A stretch of 64,000 nt of DNA from CAZKRU01 sp964555235 (GCA_964555235.1 CAZKRU010000001.1:1-64000); one strand, 5' to 3'. Counted from the first letter of the stretch, positions 16,484-26,175 are shown. Numbers and translations are program-made. The notes: generated by a model from the letters alone, not told the origin.

Positions 16484-19166
16484 AAATCTCCTGGGCTACT
16501 TTTCGTGAGGCTTCAATCATTTCCAGATAGGGAGTGTCCGTGACACTTAAAAAGCCGTAACCGTGATTTTCGCCTTCCAGAGTGCGTCCTGCCGCATTTT
16601 CATCCACCAACGCGAACCAATGAACACCAACAAAATTAGGATTCGCTGCGGCTCCCCTGACATAGCGGGAAAATTTTACCGCGCGATCCTCCGCATTCTT
16701 CGCCTGGACCAGCCCACCCCCGAAAACACCGCGATCTGTGGAACCAAAATGAAACTCACCAACCATGCAGGGCTTGTCAATTTCAACTGGAGGTTTCCAA
16801 GCGGCGATGGTGTCCCGATAGATATTAAACGAAACCACATCGCAGTATTCAGCGGCGATTTTTACCACTTGCTCATTGTGGTCGGCAAAACGGCACCCCA
16901 AATAGAGTTTTTTAGGGGCAACCTCTTTTACAGCTTTTCTAACACCTTCAAAATACTGCCGGGCAATCATGGCGTTGAATGCTCTCAAGTCTTTAATTCC
17001 TGCTTCCGATTGGGGGATCTCCTTGTAGCTGATCATTTCCTCCCATTTCGACAGTTTGGATCCCCAAGCCTGATTCAGTTTTTCAATCGCTCCGTAGTTT
17101 CCCTCGAGATACTTGACGAACTCGACCTTCACGTAATTGTCTTTGTTGCCGGCCAGCGCCGCCTTGGCTTGAAAAGTATCATCCCGCCAGGACAATTCAT
17201 TATCAACAAAATAGCCAATACACATCGGATCATTGATCGAGTCTTTTGTGAATCGAAGAGTTGCCTTTTTTACCTCTCCAACAAATTCTGGATGAAATGG
17301 ATCAGGAATCGGATTGCGGGTATTTGCCTGCCAGGGCAGATTCTTGCACTGCAGAAATACCCAATCGGTATAAGGAATTAGGCCCTTATGGATAATTTTG
17401 GGCTCAGACCAATTTCCAATGGTGTTAAAACCCCAGTTCATCAGTCGCTTAGGCATCAAACTTTCCCAAACATTTTCCCAGTCATTCCCGTATTTCCTCT
17501 GAAGGTTGGCACTGTAAAAACTGAACGTTCTGAGTTTCATTCCCTTGTATTCTCCGTGTTTGATCCCACGTTCATCCGTCGTCGTGATGAACTGACTGAA
17601 CTCTTTTTCATTTTTCCAGGGCTCATCTGCAAACCAGCCCTCCCGGCGATCGATTGGAGTGGCAATGCCCTTTAATTTCACGACGTCCATTCCTAGCGAA
17701 AAAAAGAGTTTCCCCTCGGGATCAACCAAGTGCCATTTATTGTTATGCTTTGCTGTATAAAAGGAGCCGGTCGCATTAAGTTGGGGACCCTCAGCCCATC
17801 CTCCATAACGATTCCAGTTAGAGGGACGTGGATTGGAATCAATATACTTTAGTTCCGCCTCTTTTTCACGGGCGATGTCGCCGTCCGTTTTCACCTTACC
17901 TGGCCAATCCTGGTGGATGTATTGTCCGTATTTGTCAATAAATGGAAAAAAGGGCTCTGGGATCACCTCGCCCTTGGGATCAAAGGAACCAGTGGGTTTG
18001 ATGCTATGGATGGTGATATCATAAGCTCTCGCCGGGTGGCTAAGAAAAAAGCTTACTTCAATAATATTACTCGGGTCAATCATAGCTCCATGGTTTCCTC
18101 TCCCCCCCCAGGGAGTTTTATGCATCCCCTCGAGTTTCTTCCTCAGATTTTCAGCAAAATAGCGATCCATCTCAATGGATACGATTCCGCTCTCTCCCGG
18201 ATCAAGACTGATTTTCCCATTGTTCCTGTTGGATTTACCCGTGGCATTGGGATTATCCACTGTGGCCAACAGCTGGATGGATTCATTCGTATTGTTGGTT
18301 AATGCAAACTCAACATGTGTATAGGCCGAAAGATTCCAAGCGCCAGAAGGGGCTTTGAAAACTATATTGGGATAAGGGCTCTTAAATCCCGTCTTTACCC
18401 TCACCGCCTTGGCTCCGTTGATATCAGCAATTTCAAAGACAGAGTCATTGGTTGTGATGAGCGATCTCACATCAGGAGAGGAAAAATCAACCAGCAGAGG
18501 CTTTGTCCATGGCTCATTTTTGACGGTCGACACTGCCGACTTCCGCTCTTCATCCTGAGTTGCCGCTGCCGCCACTGAATTAGCGGTTCCCCCCGCAGGG
18601 ACTCCGAATGCCTGAATATTTTTCACGATGAGCACCCCATCCTCTTTCGGTTGAGTGAGAAAAACGTGAATCGCAATAATCGCGGTACGATCGAGCGGAT
18701 ATTGAACTTGCTTCCCTTTGCTCTCACCAAAAACCACTTCGAAAACTCGCGTTTCACCAGGAGCCAGCGTATCACCTCCCACGATCCATTTTTTCTCTGC
18801 AGGAGTTCCTTGATTATCAACACGAAGCGAAATCTTTTCCAGGTTTTTTCCCGCATTCGTAATCTCCGTACGAATCCCCGCGTATCCACTTAAATCCCAA
18901 GTCCCCGAAGGAGGTGAAAACTGAACATCGGGATATTTCTGACTTGCCTTAAAATCGATCTTTAAACACTTTTGTCCTCCCACTTCAGAAAGACTGACGT
19001 TGGCTTCGCGCGGCTTTAGTTTTGAGAGATCTGCATCACTTTCCATGTTAAACAGAGATTTCGGCTCGGGTTTCGTCTCCACCGCAAAAGCTCCTCCGAG
19101 GTGACCCATGAGGAAAAGAAGGGCCATTGAACTCGCTTTAATCAGCTTATTTTGAACGTTTGACAT
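16464..19166 (-). CDS. GH50 beta-agarase-like enzyme, copy 4
   Basis: 900-aa secreted GH50 enzyme. Signal peptide within MSNVQNKLIKASSMALLFLM to about AFA-VE, two beta-sandwiches, barrel with VDNELSW acid/base and MVGEFHFGSTDRG nucleophile (Ser replaces the usual Ala after GEFHFG). The linker contains a stretch of Ala/Gln/Glu. The gene starts 20 nt inside the end of copy 5 and has no promoter of its own, so it is the second gene of the operon from motif C. Its first domain is close to that of copy 5, while the catalytic part resembles copy 3 more, consistent with recombination between paralogues. Confidence 0.95.
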   Translation of the reverse strand: MSNVQNKLIKASSMALLFLMGHLGGAFAVETKPEPKSLFNMESDADLSKLKPREANVSLSEVGGQKCLKIDFKASQKYPDVQFSPPSGTWDLSGYAGIRTEITNAGKNLEKISLRVDNQGTPAEKKWIVGGDTLAPGETRVFEVVFGESKGKQVQYPLDRTAIIAIHVFLTQPKEDGVLIVKNIQAFGVPAGGTANSVAAAATQDEERKSAVSTVKNEPWTKPLLVDFSSPDVRSLITTNDSVFEIADINGAKAVRVKTGFKSPYPNIVFKAPSGAWNLSAYTHVEFALTNNTNESIQLLATVDNPNATGKSNRNNGKISLDPGESGIVSIEMDRYFAENLRKKLEGMHKTPWGGRGNHGAMIDPSNIIEVSFFLSHPARAYDITIHSIKPTGSFDPKGEVIPEPFFPFIDKYGQYIHQDWPGKVKTDGDIAREKEAELKYIDSNPRPSNWNRYGGWAEGPQLNATGSFYTAKHNNKWHLVDPEGKLFFSLGMDVVKLKGIATPIDRREGWFADEPWKNEKEFSQFITTTDERGIKHGEYKGMKLRTFSFYSANLQRKYGNDWENVWESLMPKRLMNWGFNTIGNWSEPKIIHKGLIPYTDWVFLQCKNLPWQANTRNPIPDPFHPEFVGEVKKATLRFTKDSINDPMCIGYFVDNELSWRDDTFQAKAALAGNKDNYVKVEFVKYLEGNYGAIEKLNQAWGSKLSKWEEMISYKEIPQSEAGIKDLRAFNAMIARQYFEGVRKAVKEVAPKKLYLGCRFADHNEQVVKIAAEYCDVVSFNIYRDTIAAWKPPVEIDKPCMVGEFHFGSTDRGVFGGGLVQAKNAEDRAVKFSRYVRGAAANPNFVGVHWFALVDENAAGRTLEGENHGYGFLSVTDTPYLEMIEASRKVAQEIYVIRSK

Positions 19167-21837
19167 AAATCTCCTGGGCTAATTTTCGAGAGGCCTCCAC
19201 CATTTCAAGATAGGGCGTATCCGTAATACTTAAAAAACCGAAACCGTAATTTTCACAATCACTGACTCGACCCGACGTGGGCTCATCCACCAAAGCAAAC
19301 CAATGCGCCCCCACGATCAGAGGATTTGACGCCGCTCCCGTCACGTAGCGCGCAAACTTCACGGCACGATCCGCGGCATCTTTTGCTTTAGCAAGACCTG
19401 GCCCGAAAACCCCTCGATCTGTGGCACCAAAATGAAACTCTCCGATTATCACTGGCTTATCAATCTCAGCGACCGGCTTCCATCCGGCAACCGTGTCGCG
19501 GTAGATGTTGAATGAAACGACATCACAGTACTCGGCCGAAATCTTAACCACCTGGGCATTGTGATCGGCAAAGCGACAGCCCAGATATAGCTTCTTGGGA
19601 GCGACTTCTTTCATCACCTTACTGACAATCTCGAAATATTTCCGGGCGATTTTTGCATTAAAATCTCTCAAATCCTTGACCGCCGCATCCGTGGTTGGAA
19701 TCTCTTTGGCTCCGAGCATTTTTTCCCATTGGGAATACGATGTTCCCCATGCCGCATTTAATTTTTCGATCTTGCCGTAGCTCGCCTGAAGTTCCTTGAT
19801 CAGCTCTACTTTGACCGGTTTTGAAGCGTCACCCACCATGGCTGCCTTCGCCTGAAACGTGTCATCGCGCCAAGAAAGTTCGTTATCAACAAAGTACCCG
19901 ATACAGAATGGATCCTCGAGACTTTCACTGGTGAATTGAACCGCATTTTTTCTGATTTCTTCCTCAAATGTCGGATGAAACGGATCCGCGATGGGATTAC
20001 GGGTATTCGCCTGCCATGGAAGGCTTGGCGAACGATGAAAGACCCAATGAGTGTAAGGAATTCCCCCTTTTTTCAGAATTTTCGGATCAGACCAATTTCC
20101 AATCGTATTAAAACCCCAATTCATGAGCCGTTTGGGCATCAGGTCGCACCAAGTGTTCTCCCAATCTGCCCCATATTTTCTTTGGAGATTGGCACCGAAA
20201 AAATTAAACGAACGGATCTTCTGCCCTTTATATTCTCCATGCTGAACCGCCGTTTCTTTAACCGTCGTCACTAATTCACTAAATCCCTTTTCATGCTCCC
20301 AAGGGGCATCCGCAAACCATCCATCTCTATGATCAATTGGCGTCCCATTCTTCGTCTGCACCACATCAATCCCCATGGAAAAGAATAAACGACCTTCGGG
20401 GTCGACAAGGTGCCACTTTCCTTCGTGCTTCGCCGTGTAGAAATGTCCGGTCGCTTTCAATTGCGGGCCATCCGCCCAACCTCCGTAACGATTCCAGCTC
20501 GAAGGGCGAGGATTCGTATTGATATATTTTAATTCAAGTGCTTTCTCACGAGCAAAATCGTCGTTCGACTTCACCTTCCCCAGCCAATCCTTGTGAATGT
20601 ATTGTCCGTAACGATCAATGAAGGGGAAAAAGGGCTCGGGAATGACCTGAGTGGATGCATCAAAAGCGCCCACCGCTTTAATGCTGTTGACCGTGAATTC
20701 GTAAGGCTTTGCAGGAGTATTTAAAAAGAGACTGACTTGCACGATATTCGAAGGATCAATCATCGGGCCGTATTGAGAACGAACGCCCCACGGGGTGTAG
20801 CGCATTCCGGCGAGCTTCTCTCTCAATTTCTCAGCAAAGTAACGATTGAAGGTAACCGTGAGTGTTCCACTCTCACCCGGATCGAGACTCAGCTTCCCTC
20901 CATTGGAGTTGGATTTTCCTGTGGCTCCCGGATTATCGACTCGTCCATTTATCTGAAGCGACTCTTGGCTCTTGTTCGTAATACCAATCTCAATTTGATT
21001 GTAAGCTTCGAGATTCCAACTGCCATTCGCTGCGTTGAACGCGACGTTCGGAAAAGGCTTCGCGAAGCCGGTCGTGACCCGAAGCGCCTTCTGACCATTC
21101 ACCTCAATAAATTCCTGCTTTGAATCGAGACCGGTAATGCGAGAGATGGCATCAGGTTCAGCGAAATTAAAGAGCTCAGGTTTCGTCCAAGGCTCATTTT
21201 TTACGGTCGGCCCCACTGCGGCACCCGTCCCCTTAGGCTCGGAAGCCGCTTTGACAATCGGCGCCCCCTTCTCTGCGGTGGAACCTCCGAATGCCTGAAT
21301 ACTTTTCACGATGAGCACCCCATCCTCTTTCGGTTGAGCGAGAAAAACGTGAATCGCAATAATCGCCGCACGGTCGAGGGCATATTGAGCTTGCTTCCCT
21401 TTGCTCTCACCAAAAATCACTTCGAAAACTCGCGTTTCTCCAGGAGCCAGCTTATCACCTCCCGTGATCCATTTTTTCTCAGCAGGAGTCCCTTGATTAT
21501 CAACACGAATCGAAATTTTTTCCAGGTTTTTGCCCGCATTCGTAATCTCCGCACGGATCCCGGCGTATCCGCTTAAATCCCAAGTCCCGGAAGGAGGCGA
21601 AAACTGAACATCGGGGTACTTCTCACTTGCCTTAAAATCGATCTTTAAATATTTTTGTCCACTCCCTTCAGAAAGACTGACACTGGCTTCACGCGGCTTT
21701 AATTTTGAGAGATCCGTATCACTTTCAACCGCGAAAAGAGATTTAATGTTGCCTTCGGGTTTCCCCTCCTGCGCTGAAACTTGAATGTCATATCCTCCCA
21801 AGAGAAGGAGTGAGAAGAGTAAGGATTTTAATTTCAT
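19147..21837 (-). CDS. GH50 beta-agarase-like enzyme, copy 5
   Basis: 896-aa secreted GH50 enzyme, the most diverged of the tandem five. Signal peptide MKLKSLLFSLLLLGGYDIQ to about VSA-QE. Domain 2 differs noticeably (FAEPDAISRITGLDSKQEF). Catalytic residues are intact in VDNELSW and IIGEFHFGATDRG. In the barrel WVFHRSPSLPWQANTRNP replaces the WVFLQVKNLPWQ seen in the others, which may change subsites. It is promoter-proximal behind motif C; leader ends AATCCCTCCCA-ATG with no Shine-Dalgarno. Confidence 0.95.
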   Translation of the reverse strand: MKLKSLLFSLLLLGGYDIQVSAQEGKPEGNIKSLFAVESDTDLSKLKPREASVSLSEGSGQKYLKIDFKASEKYPDVQFSPPSGTWDLSGYAGIRAEITNAGKNLEKISIRVDNQGTPAEKKWITGGDKLAPGETRVFEVIFGESKGKQAQYALDRAAIIAIHVFLAQPKEDGVLIVKSIQAFGGSTAEKGAPIVKAASEPKGTGAAVGPTVKNEPWTKPELFNFAEPDAISRITGLDSKQEFIEVNGQKALRVTTGFAKPFPNVAFNAANGSWNLEAYNQIEIGITNKSQESLQINGRVDNPGATGKSNSNGGKLSLDPGESGTLTVTFNRYFAEKLREKLAGMRYTPWGVRSQYGPMIDPSNIVQVSLFLNTPAKPYEFTVNSIKAVGAFDASTQVIPEPFFPFIDRYGQYIHKDWLGKVKSNDDFAREKALELKYINTNPRPSSWNRYGGWADGPQLKATGHFYTAKHEGKWHLVDPEGRLFFSMGIDVVQTKNGTPIDHRDGWFADAPWEHEKGFSELVTTVKETAVQHGEYKGQKIRSFNFFGANLQRKYGADWENTWCDLMPKRLMNWGFNTIGNWSDPKILKKGGIPYTHWVFHRSPSLPWQANTRNPIADPFHPTFEEEIRKNAVQFTSESLEDPFCIGYFVDNELSWRDDTFQAKAAMVGDASKPVKVELIKELQASYGKIEKLNAAWGTSYSQWEKMLGAKEIPTTDAAVKDLRDFNAKIARKYFEIVSKVMKEVAPKKLYLGCRFADHNAQVVKISAEYCDVVSFNIYRDTVAGWKPVAEIDKPVIIGEFHFGATDRGVFGPGLAKAKDAADRAVKFARYVTGAASNPLIVGAHWFALVDEPTSGRVSDCENYGFGFLSITDTPYLEMVEASRKLAQEIYVKRSK

Positions 21838-21899
21838 TGGGAGGGATTCTGTTAAGTGTTGGTAGATCGAAAAGCCATTTACTCTGCAAATTGGATTAT

Positions 21900-21934
21900 G
21901 ATTACACGTTAAATCTTTAAATGTGATCTGTCAA
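21900..21934 (-). promoter_or_regulatory. Promoter/operator motif C upstream of GH50 copy 5
   Basis: TTGACA (21929-21934), 13 bp, GATTTAACGTGTAATC (21900-21915), at the same spacing as motifs A and B but within otherwise diverged DNA, so conservation here is not explained by recent duplication. The remaining gap to 22089 shows nothing else. Confidence 0.6.
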
Positions 21935-22089
21935 ATCGAACGATTGGAAACTTCAAAGAATCTTTTTTGAATCGGAAAAGTGCACGTGGTTCTCGCTCCA
22001 TCCTGACCTGACACTGATGCGCCCGTGATTCTAATCATAGAGGAAGTTCTCAATCCTCCCCGATTCGATGTAAGATAGCAACAAAATGC

Positions 22090-22119
22090 AACCCGCGCCC
22101 TCTTGTGAGGACGCGGGTT
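22090..22119 (-). terminator. Stem-loop terminator after the S8 protease gene
   Basis: Outer arms AACCCGCG (22090-22097) and CGCGGGTT (22112-22119), inner stem CCTC/GAGG around TTGT, with one mismatch between. Read on the minus strand it is followed by GCATTTTGTTG, a short U-rich stretch. It lies about 65 bp downstream of the protease stop. Confidence 0.65.
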
Positions 22120-22183
22120 GATCAAGTTTGTTAGAATTTAAGGAGAGCAGCTGAATGCCCACTCACGCCTTCAAACTCACTCT

Positions 22184-24406
22184 TTATTTCAGAGGAACTG
22201 CTCCCTCCGGATAGACCCGAAGGAAGGTACTCCCCACGGCGCCATTCCACCCATCGACTGAGATTTGGTAGGTAGTCCCCATGACAACAGGAATCGTCAC
22301 CAGTGACTTCCGATCTGTAGGTGCCGACGACGTCCCTCGATCGTCATTGCTCCCCTTTTCGATCAAGGTCGTTAACTGATCTCCCTCATAGACTCCCAGC
22401 ATCGTGTCAAATCCCTTAAGACCTCCATAAGTCTCAAAGAGATAGGTTCCCGTACTCGGAGCAACCCACGAAAACCAAATCGATCTCGCCGATGGAAATC
22501 CTGCTTTATCCGGTTCTCCCACTTCCACCGATGCCCCCGAATTATCAACCGCAATCTTGATGTTCGCTCCTGAGATCAACTGACGATTTGAGAAATCGTC
22601 ATTGGGAGGAGGCAGATCGACGTGAACCGCAACGGTTCCAGTCTCACCGCTTTTACCATCAACTGCAATCAGGTAGCCCTTCCCTGATTGAACCGGAATG
22701 GTGACGTAACTGGTCTTTTTGCCATTCGCGTCATCATTACTTCCCAAAGGTAAGCCTTTGGGATTGCTCGCAGAATAGACTGCCATCACCGTATCCACCG
22801 CACTTCCTTCGGTAGAGATTCTGACGTTCCCACTTGCTTTCGCTACCCATCTAAACCAAACCGAGTGACCTCCCGCCACCCCCGCATGATCCAACTCCCC
22901 AACTTCTTTGGTCGCCCCTTGATTGGAAGCACGACCCGTTGCTGAGTTCTTCGTCAGCACAATCGCTTCAGCGATATCATCTCCCAACGGCCGTGTGTTC
23001 GTGCAAACTAATGCCTTCGCCACATTTAATCGTCCTTTCGATTGAACCTGGGCCCCATACCTTGCTTGAAGAGCAGCATCCGTCGATGTCTCGACCCCTC
23101 GACACAACCGATTGATCAATTGGCTATAACTGTCAGCGGGGAAATGCGCCTTCATCAATGCCAACGCTCCTGCGACCTGAGGAGTCGCCATCGAGGTTCC
23201 ACTCCATGCCGCATACGCCGTGTCAGAGCTTTTGATACAAGAAACAATTTCGTTTCCGGGAGCAAACAAATTCACGGTTCCCGAACCGTAATTGCTCCAG
23301 CTCGGCCTGGTCCCATCACGAGAGATGGCTCCCACGGCAACGATGTTATCGAGCAAATACGATGACGGATAATGAGCCGCCACATCAATGTTCTGACCAT
23401 TGTTTCCAGCCGCGGCAACAAAGATGATTCCAACCTGCCGCGCAGATTCAATTGAATCACGAAGTGCTTGAGAATAACCACCTCCACCCCAACTGTTACT
23501 CATGATATGGGCGCCCATTTTGCGAGCATACTCCACACACTCAATTGCATCAGAGGTAGTTCCACTACCCGATGCACTCAAAAACTTACAGCCCATGAGC
23601 TTCACCTTCGGCGCAATCCCTGTCATCCCTAACCCATCATTCGAAGAAGCCCCGATGACTCCGGCACAATGACTCCCGTGGCCATGATCGTCTTTCGGGT
23701 CTCCGTTCTTGCTTTTGATGGAGTTAATTCCATAAACGTCATCGATATATCCGTTCCCATCATCATCGACTTTGTTCGTCGCCTTGTCTCTCCCTTGAGC
23801 ATCTAATCCCGTCTCGCCCGGATTCTTCCACATGCTGTTTTTGAGATCCTGATGCGTGTAGCGAATCCCCGTATCAATCACCGCCACAATAATATTCTCA
23901 GCAGAGGGCTGAATATCCCATGCTTCAGACGCATGAATATCCACACCGAAAACCCCGACCTTCGGATCGTTTTTTCCAGCCTGACCGGTATTCCGCAATG
24001 CCCATTGGCTCCCATCCAAAAAGAGAGGATCATTGGGTGTCGCATTCAGTGAAATTTCAAAATCGGGCTCTGCAAAATCAACCGCGCCGCTCTTCCGATA
24101 CTTCTCAATCATACTCTCGACCGATTCCCCTGCCGGTACCTCAACCAAATGCGCATTCATTCGTTGAGAGAGAACTTTTTTAGATTGAGTCCTCAGCTTT
24201 TTATTGAGCGAATCAATTTCACCCAACTGCTTCCCTTTTTTAAATTTAACAATCAGCTGATTTTCCTTGAAAACAGGAGGCGACGGAGGCGTCGCCAAGT
24301 CGCTTGCTTCTTCTTGAGCTTGGAGTGGCATCCCAATCAGGAGGCTACATCCGATGGCTGCCAGCCAGGATTTCACGGTCTTTCGGTTCAATTTGAGCTT
24401 TTTCAT
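22184..24406 (-). CDS. Secreted subtilisin-like serine protease (S8) with PPC-like repeats
   Basis: 740 aa. Signal peptide about 12-31, inhibitor-like propeptide (about 45-120), then the S8 domain with triad D178 (IDTGIRYTH), H243 (HGSHCAG) and S405 (GTSMATP). Two C-terminal beta-sandwich repeats of the pre-peptidase C-terminal kind follow (about 475-605 and 610-735; each with a SVWFRW/SIWFSW block and DTMLGVYEG-like strand). A good Shine-Dalgarno (AAAGGAG) precedes ATG. The promoter core motif D upstream links it to the GH50 regulon. Possible roles are maturation of secreted enzymes or attack on algal wall glycoprotein (inference). Confidence 0.93.
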   Translation of the reverse strand: MKKLKLNRKTVKSWLAAIGCSLLIGMPLQAQEEASDLATPPSPPVFKENQLIVKFKKGKQLGEIDSLNKKLRTQSKKVLSQRMNAHLVEVPAGESVESMIEKYRKSGAVDFAEPDFEISLNATPNDPLFLDGSQWALRNTGQAGKNDPKVGVFGVDIHASEAWDIQPSAENIIVAVIDTGIRYTHQDLKNSMWKNPGETGLDAQGRDKATNKVDDDGNGYIDDVYGINSIKSKNGDPKDDHGHGSHCAGVIGASSNDGLGMTGIAPKVKLMGCKFLSASGSGTTSDAIECVEYARKMGAHIMSNSWGGGGYSQALRDSIESARQVGIIFVAAAGNNGQNIDVAAHYPSSYLLDNIVAVGAISRDGTRPSWSNYGSGTVNLFAPGNEIVSCIKSSDTAYAAWSGTSMATPQVAGALALMKAHFPADSYSQLINRLCRGVETSTDAALQARYGAQVQSKGRLNVAKALVCTNTRPLGDDIAEAIVLTKNSATGRASNQGATKEVGELDHAGVAGGHSVWFRWVAKASGNVRISTEGSAVDTVMAVYSASNPKGLPLGSNDDANGKKTSYVTIPVQSGKGYLIAVDGKSGETGTVAVHVDLPPPNDDFSNRQLISGANIKIAVDNSGASVEVGEPDKAGFPSARSIWFSWVAPSTGTYLFETYGGLKGFDTMLGVYEGDQLTTLIEKGSNDDRGTSSAPTDRKSLVTIPVVMGTTYQISVDGWNGAVGSTFLRVYPEGAVPLK

Positions 24407-24466
24407 CGTTCCTATCTCCTTTTATTATTTCAACTGACTTTTTACTTTCAATTCCGATAAATGAAT

Positions 24467-24482
24467 GATCACAGGTTAAATC
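24467..24482 (-). promoter_or_regulatory. Regulon core motif D upstream of S8 protease
   Basis: GATTTAACCTGTGATC on the minus strand, identical to the core in motif E, 60 bp before the protease ATG and partly next to the SGNH gene stop. A TTGAAC lies upstream but not at the 13-bp spacing of the other sites. Confidence 0.5.
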
Positions 24483-24492
24483 ATTTAATCGT

Positions 24493-25584
24493 TCAAAGAT
24501 TCGGCAAAATGCGCGTATAAAGGCCGTCCGCAAAGATTTGAGCGCCCTTGGGAGTCAGATGGACCGCATCCACTAAACTTTTTTCGGTCGTAGCAGTGAT
24601 GATCTCCTCCCCATTGACGACAAAGATATTGGCGTCACCTGCTGCTTTTCGTGCCGTTACGATCTCGGTGACCGCATTTCGATAAGGCTCAATCGTCACT
24701 CCATTTCCATTCACAACCGTCTTCGTGTAAGTTTGGCGAATCAAAAAGATCTTCGCATCCGGATGACTCGTCCGAATCGTTCGAACATCCTCATCCAATC
24801 CCTTTTTGTAATCAGCCACACTCTTCTCCCCCTGCCAATCATTGTAGCCAATCAGATAGGTGATCATGTCAACTTTGGTCCAGTTGTTTACCAATGCGGT
24901 GATCCGGGGAGCAATCTTACTTCCCCCACTGGCAAGATTGAAAAGCTCATATCCCAGCTTTTCCGATAAGAGAAAGGCGTAGGTCTTGTAGGCTGCCGAT
25001 GACTGACCTGTTCCATGCGTAATCGAATCCCCCAGCGCGAGGTAAACCTTCTTCTGAGGCACCACCAGCGGCACCAAAGGTTTTCCTGGGACCAGATCAA
25101 TTCCTGTCAGAAACGGATTCGACCAGCTCGGCAATACAATGTCATAGGTCGACTCACCCGCCACCGCACTTGTCAGCGACACGGTCATCTCATGCTGTGT
25201 GTTGGGAAAGTTGAATGCTTGGAGCCAGACGCCATTCACATAAACCCCAAAACTTGAACCTTTATTCACTTCGCCAGCGATCGTCTTAAAATTGACGTTG
25301 ATCGTCGGACTGGCAGTGCGAAAGAGAATCCGAACCCCCGAGGTCGTTCTCGCACGGGTTCCAAATGCCTGAAGCTGTCCAACCGGGATCGAAAGAATCT
25401 CTTCGGGCATCCGAAGAAACTCGACCCCCAAGGCGTCATTGACTGCAAACTTCGAACCCTGAATCAAAATGTTGGGATCCGTCGGTGCGACAGAGACCAA
25501 ACTCTGAGCCATCCCGTAAAACGGGGTCAATGCTAAAAAGAGAATCGCTACCATACTACGTTTAAGGATCGATTGTATTTTCAT
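24493..25584 (-). CDS. Secreted SGNH/GDSL hydrolase with N-terminal beta-sandwich
   Basis: 363 aa with signal peptide 1-26 (GMA-QS). Residues about 30-165 form a jelly-roll-like domain; the SGNH domain begins YLALGDSITHGTG with nucleophile S187, has an N block in YLIGYNDW and ends with the Asp/His dyad in VDAVHLTPKG. The two-domain order resembles CE2/CE3-type carbohydrate acetyl esterases. It probably removes acyl groups from the algal substrate. It lies between motifs D and E and is transcribed from motif E. Confidence 0.88.
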   Translation of the reverse strand: MKIQSILKRSMVAILFLALTPFYGMAQSLVSVAPTDPNILIQGSKFAVNDALGVEFLRMPEEILSIPVGQLQAFGTRARTTSGVRILFRTASPTINVNFKTIAGEVNKGSSFGVYVNGVWLQAFNFPNTQHEMTVSLTSAVAGESTYDIVLPSWSNPFLTGIDLVPGKPLVPLVVPQKKVYLALGDSITHGTGQSSAAYKTYAFLLSEKLGYELFNLASGGSKIAPRITALVNNWTKVDMITYLIGYNDWQGEKSVADYKKGLDEDVRTIRTSHPDAKIFLIRQTYTKTVVNGNGVTIEPYRNAVTEIVTARKAAGDANIFVVNGEEIITATTEKSLVDAVHLTPKGAQIFADGLYTRILPNL

Positions 25585-25690
25585 AGGATTTGGATTGAGT
25601 TCTAATTTATCGAACTGTTTTTCTGATGATTGCCCCTCGAACTTGCGGACAGATTTCCCTCATGAGCTTCAATAAAGGTAAATTCATAAC

Positions 25691-25725
25691 GATCACAGGT
25701 TAAATCATTAAATAATCTTCGTCAA
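25691..25725 (-). promoter_or_regulatory. Promoter/operator motif E upstream of SGNH hydrolase
   Basis: TTGACG (25720-25725), 13 bp, GATTTAACCTGTGATC (25691-25706), matching the architecture of motifs A-C. Confidence 0.6.
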
Positions 25726-25958
25726 CACTAAAATATTGTAATTGTGATTTATTTTTAAAATGTGGATACCCCTTTCTGGATTAGCGACACGTGAGGCCCA
25801 GGCGGCATATCACCGGGTATCTTAAAGCTTCCGAGCGACGATCTTAACTTGGGAAACGCAAAGTACGATTTCTCCGGAAGTGTGGTTAATGAGTATTTTT
25901 AAAGCTACGCTCGACGATATAGGCCGGCGGAAGGGATGCTCAAAGAGTTCCTTCATGA

Positions 25959-26129
25959 ACTTCCCGTCAGGGGCCGATTGCTCTCAAGGCGGCGAATGCT
26001 GCCGCCATGGCAATCGCTGTCACCGCAAGAGAACGGTACGAGATTGAGTCCGCCACTAAGGGGGCTCAAGAAATTCCAAAAACGATCCCCCGTACTGGCA
26101 ATTCTACTGGCACGAGCCCGATACCGTAG
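25959..26129 (+). pseudogene. Unidentified coding remnant in accessory region
   Basis: An open frame without a start reads GPIALKAANAAAMAIAVTAR and continues through RERYEIESATKGAQEIPKTI to TAG at 26127. It is rich in Ala/Glu like a real helical protein but has TGA just upstream and no ATG, so I take it as the tail of a broken gene. Its last codons run into the left end of the nucleotidyltransferase module. No family recognised. The rest of 25726-26092 holds nothing I can identify. Confidence 0.3.
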
Positions 26130-26175
26130 GAGTTACAAAAAATCATTATTTCCGTCAGCACCATAAGTTCAGATA

